This document shows, one piece after another, positions 1-6,397 of a stretch of 6,971 bases of DNA (positions within the stretch are counted from its first letter, which is position 1; each line of letters opens with the position of its first letter). Below the pieces are notes generated by a model. It saw only the letters and a list, made by a program, of their open reading frames with translations, searched no databases and was not told where the DNA came from. The DNA lies in the NCBI GenBank assembly GCA_030837825.1, contig JAUQYB010000112.1, positions 1 to 6,971 of the forward strand. The letters are read 5' to 3'. This stretch comes from Albidovulum sp. (lineage in GTDB: Bacteria; Pseudomonadota; Alphaproteobacteria; Rhodobacterales; Rhodobacteraceae). The position numbers and the translations under genes are program-made.

Positions 1-274
<274 letters not shown>

Positions 275-275
<1 letters not shown>

Positions 276-580
276 CAGAGCGCCTCCCCGGTGGTCTTGG
301 CGAAGCGGACCTTCTTGTCGCCTTCCGTGCGGAAGCCGACGCGGGTGGCCTTGCCGTTCTTGTCCATGATCGCGAGGTTCGACAGATCGACCGGCATCGC
401 CTTCGGCTGGCGGCCGCCCTGGCTGGTCTGGGTCTGGCGCTGGTGGCGGATGGCGATGTTCACGCCGTCAACCACTGCCTTGTTGGCCTTGGGATCGACC
501 GAGATGATCTCGCCCTTCTTGCCCTTGTCCTTGCCGGCAAGGACGACGACCTTGTCGCCTTTACGGAGTTTCGCAGCCAT
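275..580 (-). CDS. rplX: 50S ribosomal protein L24
   Basis: L24 is an early assembly protein of the large subunit that binds the 5' region of 23S rRNA. The 101-residue product has normal family length and starts [20 protein letters not shown], a typical KOW motif (about residues 5-32, with the conserved [10 protein letters not shown] turn). The segment [18 protein letters not shown] is the standard L24 central region. A longer frame continues upstream to 889, but that extra part is a shadow of rplN. The ATG at 580 overlaps the rplN TGA by one base (TGATG), and the stop overlaps the rplE ATG in the same way. This tight packing fits coordinated translation within the spc-type block. Confidence 0.97.
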
Positions 581-948
581 CACAGCACCTCCGGGGCAAG
601 CGAGATGATCTTCATGAAGTTCTTGGCGCGCAGCTCGCGCACGACCGGCCCGAAGATGCGGGTGCCGACCGGTTCGCCCTGGTTGTTCAGGATGACGGCG
701 GCGTTGCGGTCGAAGCGGATCGAGGTTCCGTCCTCGCGACGGACCTCCTTGGCGGTGCGCACGACGACGGCCTTGCGGACGTCGCCCTTCTTCACGCGGC
801 CGCGCGGGATGGCTTCCTTGACCGACACCACGATGATGTCGCCGACGCTGGCATAGCGGCGGTGGGAACCCCCCAGGACCTTGATGCACTGAACCCGGCG
901 CGCGCCGGAGTTGTCAGCGACATCCAGATTGGTCTGCATCTGGATCAT
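580..948 (-). CDS. rplN: 50S ribosomal protein L14
   Basis: L14 sits at the subunit interface of the large subunit and contacts 16S rRNA. The product has 122 residues, matching the family, and carries the hallmark segments [19 protein letters not shown] (residues 10-28), [14 protein letters not shown] (about 44-57) and [12 protein letters not shown] near the C-terminus, ending [12 protein letters not shown] as L14 usually does. The start at 948 is supported by family length (MIQ...) and by a GGGAG Shine-Dalgarno at 960-956 with a 7-base spacer. Unlike its tightly packed downstream partners, it is separated from rpsQ by 79 bases that hold a hairpin and a short direct repeat. The stop overlaps the rplX start by one base. 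Confidence 0.97.
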   Translation of the reverse strand: MIQMQTNLDVADNSGARRVQCIKVLGGSHRRYASVGDIIVVSVKEAIPRGRVKKGDVRKAVVVRTAKEVRREDGTSIRFDRNAAVILNNQGEPVGTRIFGPVVRELRAKNFMKIISLAPEVL

Positions 949-957
949 TTGGTTTCT

Positions 958-981
958 CCCGACCTATGGGGCCCGACCTAT
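958..981 (-). repeat. Tandem 10-bp direct repeat ATAGGTCGGG, 4 bases apart
   Basis: The decamer ATAGGTCGGG occurs twice on the minus strand, at 981-972 and 967-958, separated by CCCC. The first copy lies in the loop and 3' arm of the hairpin above; the second runs into the rplN Shine-Dalgarno. It may be a small local duplication that enlarged this gap. No function can be assigned. Confidence 0.5.
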
Positions 982-993
982 TCCTCGGCCCCA
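967..993 (-). promoter_or_regulatory. Hairpin in the rpsQ-rplN gap, just upstream of the rplN ribosome binding site
   Basis: On the transcribed strand TGGGGCC (993-987) and GGCCCCA (973-967) form a perfect 7-bp GC-rich stem around a 13-base loop. The stem ends six bases before the GGGAG ribosome binding site of rplN. No T tract follows, so it is not an intrinsic terminator. It could tune rplN translation, stabilise an mRNA processing end, or act as a ribosomal-protein target. The structure is seen directly; the role is inference. Confidence 0.45.
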
Positions 994-1027
994 GGGTTTC
1001 GTTTGAAGGACGGTGTGGGGTCAGGCC

Positions 1028-1261
1028 TCAGGCCTCCGTCACGACCGTCCAACGCTTCGTCTTCGAGATTGGCGCGCACTCCTCGATGCGGACGGTGTCG
1101 CCGACCTTGAACTTGTTTTCCGCGTCATGGGCGCGGTATTTCTTTGACTTCCGCACCGTCTTTTGCAGCAGCGGATGCTTGAAGCGGCGCTCGACCAGGA
1201 CGGTGATCGTCTGGGCGTTCTTGTCCGAGGTGACGACGCCTTGCAGGATACGTTTGGGCAT
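1028..1261 (-). CDS. rpsQ: 30S ribosomal protein S17
   Basis: S17 is a primary 16S rRNA-binding protein of the small subunit with an OB-fold. The 77-residue product has the usual size. It shows [19 protein letters not shown] at the start, then the family core [24 protein letters not shown] (written here as [10 protein letters not shown] plus [14 protein letters not shown]), followed by [21 protein letters not shown], the classic S17 signature region near residues 50-70. The ATG at 1261 lies 12 bases after the rpmC stop, with a GAGGA ribosome binding site in that gap. The stop is TGA at 1030-1028. Identity is certain from the C-terminal signature. Confidence 0.97.
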   Translation of the reverse strand: MPKRILQGVVTSDKNAQTITVLVERRFKHPLLQKTVRKSKKYRAHDAENKFKVGDTVRIEECAPISKTKRWTVVTEA

Positions 1262-1273
1262 GGGTCGGTCCTC

Positions 1274-1474
1274 TTACTTCGCGGCTTCTGCGGCTTTGGC
1301 GTTCAGCACCGTCTTGATGCGGGCGACGTCGCGGCGGACGGCGCGCATGCGGGCGGTGTTCTCGAGCTGGCCGGTGGCCTGCCGGAAGCGGAGGTTGAAC
1401 GCCTCCTTCTTGAGCGCCACCAGCTCGTCGCGGAGCTGGTCGGGCGTCTTCGCTTTCAGTTCGGTGGCGTTCAT
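1274..1474 (-). CDS. rpmC: 50S ribosomal protein L29
   Basis: L29 is a small two-helix protein near the peptide exit tunnel of the large subunit. The chosen start at 1474 gives 66 residues beginning [18 protein letters not shown], with the core [21 protein letters not shown] at about residues 29-49 typical of L29. An in-frame GTG at 1495 would add seven residues (MREEDGE), but ATG at 1474 matches family length and has AGGA about 10 bases upstream. In most bacteria rpmC directly follows rplP; here rplP is about 4.5 kb away behind an ABC transporter operon, and rpmC is the first gene of its block with its own apparent promoter at 1615-1587. Confidence 0.96.
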   Translation of the reverse strand: MNATELKAKTPDQLRDELVALKKEAFNLRFRQATGQLENTARMRAVRRDVARIKTVLNAKAAEAAK

Positions 1475-1491
1475 CTCGCCGTCTTCCTCTC

Positions 1492-1551
1492 TCACATCAC
1501 CGGAAGGCCCTTACGGGTGACCTCTAGCCCGGTGGAGTCAATGATGGACAT
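1492..1551 (-). CDS. Possible 19-codon upstream ORF in the rpmC leader
   Basis: In the leader before rpmC an ATG at 1551 opens a frame of 19 codons ([19 protein letters not shown]) that ends in TGA at 1494-1492, 17 bases before the rpmC ATG. A weak GGGA lies five bases upstream of its ATG but is inside the 3' arm of the leader hairpin, so translation would depend on that hairpin opening. It contains one rare-looking CTA codon. It may be a regulatory leader peptide, or simply a chance ORF; I do not recognise the peptide. Confidence 0.25.
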   Translation of the reverse strand: MSIIDSTGLEVTRKGLPVM

Positions 1552-1576
1552 GCGAATCCCGGTCGCCCGGAATCGC
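1552..1576 (-). promoter_or_regulatory. Leader hairpin with GNRA tetraloop, 5' end of the rpmC transcript
   Basis: On the minus strand GCGATTCCGG (1576-1567) pairs with CCGGGATTCGC (1562-1552) around the loop GCGA, which fits the GNRA tetraloop pattern. The stem is ten pairs, counting one G-U, with a single bulged base in the 3' arm. It falls within a few bases of the start point predicted from the promoter at 1615-1587, so it would cap the 5' end of the mRNA. Possible roles are RNA stability or a site for autogenous control by a ribosomal protein; both are inference. Confidence 0.5.
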
Positions 1577-1586
1577 AGGATGCGTC

Positions 1587-1615
1587 CCTATAAGGGAGGC
1601 GGCCCCCGGGGGCAA
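1587..1615 (-). promoter_or_regulatory. Sigma-70-like promoter for rpmC-rpsQ-rplN-rplX-rplE
   Basis: Reading the minus strand, TTGCCC (1615-1610) and TATAGG (1592-1587) are separated by exactly 17 bases, which fits a housekeeping -35/-10 pair. Transcription would start near 1580, giving a leader of about 105 nt before rpmC. The promoter lies in the 222-base gap after the ATPase gene stop, the place where a new promoter is needed because the ribosomal operon has been separated from its upstream part. The -35 overlaps a perfect 12-bp palindrome (GCCCCCGGGGGC, 1602-1613). Confidence 0.6.
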
Positions 1616-1648
1616 GGGGAAAGGTGGGGCGCTGCCCGGCGGTGCGTG

Positions 1649-1668
1649 CCGCGCCTTCCCCAGCGCGG
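1649..1668 (-). terminator. Weak hairpin after the ABC ATPase gene; doubtful terminator
   Basis: CCGCGC (1668-1663) and GCGCGG (1654-1649) form a 6-bp stem with an 8-base loop, 28 bases after the ATPase stop. No T run follows, so it lacks the second half of an intrinsic terminator. It may only protect the 3' end of the transporter message, or may be chance in a G/C-rich gap. No better terminator is visible between 1696 and 1616. Confidence 0.2.
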
Positions 1669-1696
1669 GAACGCAAGGCTCCGGGGGCTGCGGCCG

Positions 1697-2697
<1,001 letters not shown>

Positions 2698-2701
<4 letters not shown>

Positions 2702-3492
2702 CTTTCGGCGGCTTTCGTGTGTTTCGAGAGGCGGTTGGCGAGCTGGATCAGACCCATGCAGACCCAGGTGATGCCAAAGGCGATCACCGACAGCGCGAAG
2801 GGCTCGTAGGGCTTGTTCGCCCCGATCCGCGCCAGATAGGGGCCGAAGGCGGGGCGGTTCAGAAGCGCGGCCAGGGTGAACTCGCCGATGACGATGGCGA
2901 AGGTCAGGAAGGCGCCCGACAGCACGGCGGGGACGATGTTGGGCAGGATCACCCGGGCGATGATCGTCACCCAGCCCGCGCCGAGGCTCTGCGCCGCCTC
3001 GGTCAGCGTCGCCACGTCGATGGTGCGCAGGCCGGTGTCGACCGCGCGATACATGTAGGGCAGCGCCAGGATGGTGTAGCCGAAGCCCAGAAGCAGGTTG
3101 GTGCCCATCATCGACCCGGTCAGCGGCAGGAAGCTGGAGGTGTTGTAGAGCCGGATATAGCCGAAGACGATGACGATGGCGGGAATGACCAGCGGCAGTA
3201 GCGTGAGGAATTCGACGTAGGGCCGCGCCCAGGGCATCTTCAGCCGCACCCAGAACGCCGTCGGCACAACAAGTAGGATGCCGAAGGCGATCGTCACCAG
3301 CGCCATCACGATGGAATAGAGAAAGGTCGCCTGGAACTCGGCATCGCCGATGATCCTGGTGTAGGCGTCCAGCGAATAGACCCCGCGGCGCGCCTTGAGC
3401 GAAAACTCGGTCAGGCCGACCAGCGGCAGCGCGAAATAGGTCAGGCCGAAGATCAGGACGATCCAGCCGGTAAGCCGGGCGTAAAGGCTCAT
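2698..3492 (-). CDS. ABC importer inner-membrane permease, PotC-like
   Basis: The second permease of the importer has 264 residues and about six hydrophobic segments: near 9-26, 55-79, 95-115, 131-150, 185-210 and 232-251. The EAA loop that docks the ATPase is clear at 165-184 (EAAQSLGAGWVTIIARVILP), with the conserved glycine and the terminal LP. Length and layout fit the PotC-type partner of the binding-protein-dependent permease family. I chose ATG at 3492 because it overlaps the previous permease stop in an ATGA junction; a frame open up to 3810 is only a shadow of that gene. Its own stop again overlaps the ATPase start by four bases. Two such junctions in a row indicate translational coupling and a fixed stoichiometry of the membrane complex. 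Confidence 0.92.
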
Positions 3493-4364
3493 TTCAGCCA
3501 CCGTTCCGCACGCACGCGCAGCCAGATGTAGAGCACGTTGGCGATGGCGGTGACGACGATCATCCCGAAGGCCATCGCATAGCCGAGGTTGGGATTGCCC
3601 AGCACATCGCCGCGGATCTGCGCGAAAAGCTGGATCGGCACGATGTTGAGCGAGGATCCGGTCAGCGAGATGGCGGTGGCGACGGCGCCGAAGGCATTGG
3701 CGAACAGCAGCGCGAAGGTGCCGAGGAGCGCGGGAAACAGGATCGGCAGCGCCACCATGCGCCAGTATTGCAGCGTCGTGGCGCCCAGCACCTCGGCCGC
3801 CTCGCGCCATTCCCGGCGCAATCCTTCCAGGGCGGGCGTGACGATGAGGATCATCAGCGGGATCTGGAAGAAGAGATAGGTGACGGTCAGGCCCCAGAAC
3901 GAAAGGATGCTGAAGCCGAGGTCGCGTTGCAGGACGATGCCGAAGTTGTTGCGCAGAAACAGCGTCACGAACCCCACCGGCCCGAAGGTGGCGAGGAAAG
4001 CAAAGGCCAGCGGCACGCCGGCGAAGTTCGAGGCCACGCCCGAAAACGTCAGGAGAGGCGACTTGATCCAGCGCGGCGCGGCACCGAAGACCACGGCCGC
4101 CGCCATGCCGAAGCCGAGAAGGCAGCCGATCGAGGCCGAGGCGACCGAGATCTTGACCGAGATCCAGTAGCTCGACGGGATCGTGCCGGTGTTGAGGTCA
4201 CGGATGTTCTGCAGCGTGAAGCCGCCAGACCGGTCCTGGAAGGCGCCGATCACGATGTGCATCGTCGGCAGGATCAGGAACAGCGTCATGAAGATCACGA
4301 AGGGCACAAGGCCCAGCCAGGTCAGCGGCAACTGCCGCCTCAGCTTCGGGGAAGGTGCGGTCAT
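3489..4364 (-). CDS. ABC importer inner-membrane permease, PotB-like
   Basis: The first permease has 291 residues from the chosen start, MTAPSPKLRRQLPLTWLGL. Hydrophobic segments lie near 15-40, 72-94, 108-127, 152-178, 205-230 and 260-281. The EAA loop is at 188-208 (EAAEVLGATTLQYWRMVALP, then IL), with the conserved glycine and LP. In-frame ATGs also exist at 4418 and 4391. I prefer 4364: the 4418 codon lies inside a perfect hairpin, and the extra 18 residues (Arg/His rich) look untypical for a permease N-terminus. The ribosome binding site before 4364 is weak (GGGA about 10 bases upstream), so 4391 remains possible. It pairs with the downstream permease as a heterodimeric channel; the stop overlaps that gene by four bases. 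Confidence 0.88.
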   Translation of the reverse strand: MTAPSPKLRRQLPLTWLGLVPFVIFMTLFLILPTMHIVIGAFQDRSGGFTLQNIRDLNTGTIPSSYWISVKISVASASIGCLLGFGMAAAVVFGAAPRWIKSPLLTFSGVASNFAGVPLAFAFLATFGPVGFVTLFLRNNFGIVLQRDLGFSILSFWGLTVTYLFFQIPLMILIVTPALEGLRREWREAAEVLGATTLQYWRMVALPILFPALLGTFALLFANAFGAVATAISLTGSSLNIVPIQLFAQIRGDVLGNPNLGYAMAFGMIVVTAIANVLYIWLRVRAERWLK

Positions 4365-4401
4365 GCGGTGTCTGTCCCGTCGTGCTCTCATGATCCGGAA
4401 A

Positions 4402-4427
4402 CCCGGCCCGATGTGCATCGGGCCGGG
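4402..4427 (-). promoter_or_regulatory. Perfect GC-rich hairpin between binding-protein and permease genes
   Basis: Two 12-base arms (CCCGGCCCGATG at 4427-4416 and CATCGGGCCGGG at 4413-4402 on the minus strand) are perfect inverted repeats with two bases between them; in RNA this gives about a 10-bp stem with a 6-base loop. It starts 22 bases after the solute-binding protein stop and is followed by only three Ts. In periplasmic-binding-protein operons such intercistronic hairpins are known to protect the upstream message from 3' decay or partly terminate transcription, giving more binding protein than permease. That role is inferred here from position and structure. Confidence 0.7.
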
Positions 4428-4449
4428 CGGAGATCGGACTCAGATCCGG

Positions 4450-5553
4450 TTACTGAACGTTGGCGCCCACGACCGCATCCCAGCCGCCGGTCACGGCCGT
4501 CTTGTTGGCGTTGACCTCGTCGAGGGTCGGGAAATAGGCGGCCTCGTAGGATGCCGCCGGGGGCAGTTTCTCCATCGCCGCGGGGTCGAGCTTGCCCGCC
4601 GCCGACATCGCGTTGAAGCGCGCCGGGTGGCAGTAGCCCTTCAGCCACAGGTTCTGGCCTTCATCGCTGTAGAGGTATTCCATCCACAGCTTCGCGGCGT
4701 TCGGATGCGGTGCATAGGCCGAGATGCCCTGGACGTAGACACCCGCGAGGACGCCCGTCTTCGGCACGACGACTTCCACCGGCGGGTTGCCGGCCAGCTC
4801 GTCGGCCCAGGCGAGCGCGTTGTAGTCCCAGGCGATGGCGATCGGGGTCGCGCCCTGGGCGATGGTCCCGGCCTTGGCGATGACCGGCACGAAGTTCCCC
4901 GCCTTGTTCACCTCGGCGAAGAAGTCGAGACCGGCCTTGCCGGCCTCTTCACCCGACTTGGCGCCCTTCGACAGGCCCGCCGCCAGCACCGCCAGAATCG
5001 CCTGGTTCGAGGCGCGCGGATCGCCCGCAAGCGCCACCTGACCTGCGTATTCGGGCTTGGTCAGGTCGGCCCAGTCGGCCGGCGCGGTGGCGACGAGGTC
5101 CTTGTTCACGATGAACGACATCACGCCGTAGTAGTCGCCGTACCAGTGACCGTCGGGATCCTTGATGCTTTCGGGAATGTCGTCCCAGGTCGAGACCTTG
5201 TAGGGCATCAGAAGCCCCTCGTCCTTCATCGACGGGCCGAAGGCGAGCCCGACGTCGACGACGTCCGGCGCCTGCGGGCCCTTGTTGTCCTTGTTGGCCT
5301 TCACCGCCTCCACCTCGTCGGCAGAGCCGGCATCGGGGTTCAGTTCGTTGACCTGAATCTCGGGGTACTTCGCCTTGAACCCCGCGATCACGTCGCCGTA
5401 GCCGCACCACGAATGCGGCAGCGCGATGGTGGTGAGCATCCCCTCGGCCTTGGCCGCCGCCTCGATCTCGGCCAGCGACTGCGCGCTGACCATGCCGGTC
5501 GAGGCCAGCAGCGCCGAAAGCATCAGCCCGGCGGTGGTCTTCTTGTGAGTCAT
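4450..5553 (-). CDS. ABC importer periplasmic solute-binding protein
   Basis: This 367-residue protein would capture the substrate in the periplasm and deliver it to the two permeases. It has a signal peptide: MTHKK, a hydrophobic stretch of about residues 8-22, and a signal peptidase I site VSA|QS after residue 24, leaving about 343 mature residues. The mature part has the two-lobe architecture expected of family 1 binding proteins (FbpA/PotD/PhnS-like): FKAKYPEIQVNELNPDAGSADE (split over 59-80), a WYGDYYGVMSFIVNKD hinge-type region (137-152), GDPRASNQAILAV (177-189) and AIAWDYNALAWADE (239-252). Only two cysteines remain after processing (50 and 308), so one disulfide is possible. The start has a good GGGAG site at 5564-5560, six bases upstream. 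The ligand cannot be read from the sequence: iron(III), polyamines, thiamine-like or aminoethylphosphonate carriers share this form. Confidence 0.92.
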   Translation of the reverse strand: MTHKKTTAGLMLSALLASTGMVSAQSLAEIEAAAKAEGMLTTIALPHSWCGYGDVIAGFKAKYPEIQVNELNPDAGSADEVEAVKANKDNKGPQAPDVVDVGLAFGPSMKDEGLLMPYKVSTWDDIPESIKDPDGHWYGDYYGVMSFIVNKDLVATAPADWADLTKPEYAGQVALAGDPRASNQAILAVLAAGLSKGAKSGEEAGKAGLDFFAEVNKAGNFVPVIAKAGTIAQGATPIAIAWDYNALAWADELAGNPPVEVVVPKTGVLAGVYVQGISAYAPHPNAAKLWMEYLYSDEGQNLWLKGYCHPARFNAMSAAGKLDPAAMEKLPPAASYEAAYFPTLDEVNANKTAVTGGWDAVVGANVQ

Positions 5554-5598
5554 GTCTTTCTCCCTTGGGCACCCGGCCCGGTTGGTGACGATTCCGTC

Positions 5599-5628
5599 CT
5601 ATTGTTGTTGTGTGACAGTTTCATTGAA
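5599..5628 (-). promoter_or_regulatory. Candidate promoter for the ABC transporter operon
   Basis: TTCAAT (5628-5623) and CAATAG (5604-5599) lie 18 bases apart on the minus strand and would give a 5' leader of about 40 nt before the binding-protein start. Between them is CTGTCAC (5618-5612), a perfect match to a known PhoB half-site form, preceded at 11-bp phase by the poor match GTTCAAT with an A-rich spacer (GAAA). In Pho promoters such boxes replace the -35. The match of the -35 and -10 to consensus is only moderate. Confidence 0.4.
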
Positions 5629-5676
5629 CTGCCTCTGCGCTGATCTAACCTGCGAAAAGCGCGTCCCGCAATCTGG

Positions 5677-5707
5677 CTGTTACATGCCTGTTACATTTTC
5701 TTCACAT
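5677..5707. promoter_or_regulatory. Three 11-bp-phased CTGTTACAT-type repeats, PhoB-box-like operator
   Basis: On the plus strand CTGTTACAT occurs at 5677-5685 and identically at 5688-5696, exactly 11 bp apart, and a weaker third copy TCTTCACAT follows in the same phase at 5699-5707. The 11-bp period, the CTGT-ACAT core and the T-rich third spacer resemble the direct-repeat architecture of PhoB boxes. The array lies 124 bp upstream of the binding-protein start and is oriented opposite to that gene. The repeats are seen directly; the identity of the regulator is inference, and another response regulator of the OmpR/PhoB class could bind it. Confidence 0.5.
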
Positions 5708-5915
5708 TCCGTCGGGTCACGGGGGGTGGAGCAGCCGAAATCGGGTGTTTGCGCGCGAAACCACTCGCTTTTCGGGCGACATGGGGGGGGCGCCGGTCCA
5801 ACCGCGCGCGACCCGCCGCGCCCAACGGCACCGGCGAAGGCGCGGCGGACAGAATCGCCCATGGGCACCGGGCCCCGACCGTTGCGGCGCGCGCCCCTCC
5901 TCGCGCCCGGAAACG
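5708..5915. other. Non-coding gap upstream of the transporter promoter region
   Basis: This stretch between the PhoB-like repeats and the rplP terminator is very G/C-rich and contains G runs (six at 5721-5726, eight at 5783-5790). The frames open here lack any recognisable protein features and continue as shadows into rplP. I see no gene, RNA, mobile-element end or convincing additional promoter in it. Together with the flanking operator and terminator it makes a 416-base spacer between rplP and the binding-protein gene. Confidence 0.6.
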
Positions 5916-5942
5916 AAAAGGCGCGCCCGAAGGCGCGCCCTT
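5916..5942 (-). terminator. Strong intrinsic terminator after rplP with UUCG tetraloop
   Basis: On the minus strand GGCGCGCC (5939-5932), loop TTCG (5931-5928) and GGCGCGCC (5927-5920) form a perfect 8-bp GC stem closed by C(UUCG)G, an exceptionally stable tetraloop. The stem extends outward by a G-U pair and two A-U pairs, and TTTT follows at 5919-5916. It begins 27 bases after the rplP stop. It should end the S10-type transcript here, separating it from the transporter operon. On the plus strand the T tract is poor, so it works in the minus direction. Confidence 0.88.
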
Positions 5943-5969
5943 CCCGTGTTCCGTGGGGCGCAGTCGCCC

Positions 5970-6383
5970 TTACCAGTCCTCGCGGACCACGATCCGGGTC
6001 ATGACCGGCAGCTTCATCGCACCGAGGCGCAGCGCCTCGCGGGCGATGGTCTCGCTGACGCCGTCGATCTCGAACATGATCCGGCCCGGCTTGACCTTGG
6101 CCGCCCAGTAGTCGACCGAGCCCTTGCCCTTGCCCATCCGCACTTCGGTCGGCTTGCCGGTGACCGGCACGTCCGGGAAGACGCGGATCCAGACCCGGCC
6201 CTGGCGCTTCATGTGGCGGGTGATCGCGCGGCGGGCCGCCTCGATCTGCCGCGCGGTGACGCGCTCGGGCTCGGTCGCCTTCAGGCCGAAGCCGCCGAAG
6301 TCGAGGTTGAACCCGCCCTTGGCCTCGCCGTGGATCCGGCCCTTGAACTGCTTGCGGAACTGCGTCCGTTTCGGTTGCAGCAT
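5970..6383 (-). CDS. rplP: 50S ribosomal protein L16
   Basis: L16 helps shape the A-site side of the peptidyl transferase region. From ATG at 6383 the product has 137 residues, exactly the usual length, starting [19 protein letters not shown] and containing [20 protein letters not shown] (about 42-61), [20 protein letters not shown] and [19 protein letters not shown]. The arginine of the VRMGKGKG motif, the site hydroxylated in E. coli L16, is present. A Shine-Dalgarno AAGGAG at 6397-6392 with an 8-base spacer supports independent initiation here. The same frame is open upstream through all visible rpsC without a stop, so the sequence as given also allows an S3-L16 fusion. A strong terminator follows the TAA stop; rpmC, the usual next gene, is displaced. 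Confidence 0.97.
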   Translation of the reverse strand: MLQPKRTQFRKQFKGRIHGEAKGGFNLDFGGFGLKATEPERVTARQIEAARRAITRHMKRQGRVWIRVFPDVPVTGKPTEVRMGKGKGSVDYWAAKVKPGRIMFEIDGVSETIAREALRLGAMKLPVMTRIVVREDW

Positions 6384-6397
6384 CTTCTCTACTCCTT
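6384..6397 (-). other. rpsC-rplP junction lacking an in-frame stop
   Basis: The last rpsC-frame codons before the rplP ATG are GAA GGA GTA GAG AAG. A TAG exists at 6391-6389 but in the +1 frame. Removing one base upstream (for example in the CCCGGG run at 6398-6403) would put this TAG in frame. Alternatively, four of the five codons are a single substitution from a stop (GAA, GGA, GAG and AAG). The junction overlaps the AAGGAG ribosome binding site of rplP. It is either a sequence error, a recent stop loss, or a real read-through fusion. Confidence 0.85.

Noticed and set aside
1602..1613. Perfect 12-bp palindrome GCCCCCGGGGGC as a terminator
   Set aside because: It has no loop and no following T tract, and it overlaps the candidate -35 element; it is probably a by-product of the G/C-rich sequence.
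4365..4418. An 18-residue N-terminal extension of the first permease
   Set aside because: The ATG at 4418 lies inside the perfect hairpin, and the extension is Arg/His-rich and precedes a normal permease start at 4364.
4183..5643. A 486-codon open frame on the plus strand opposite the binding protein
   Set aside because: It is an antisense shadow of the solute-binding protein gene, whose signal peptide and conserved segments are clear; the opposite frame shows only Arg/Val/Gly-rich filler.
5783..5790. Run of eight Gs as a possible phase-variation tract
   Set aside because: It lies in non-coding DNA about 230 bases from the nearest start and outside the candidate promoter, so a change in length would not obviously switch any gene.
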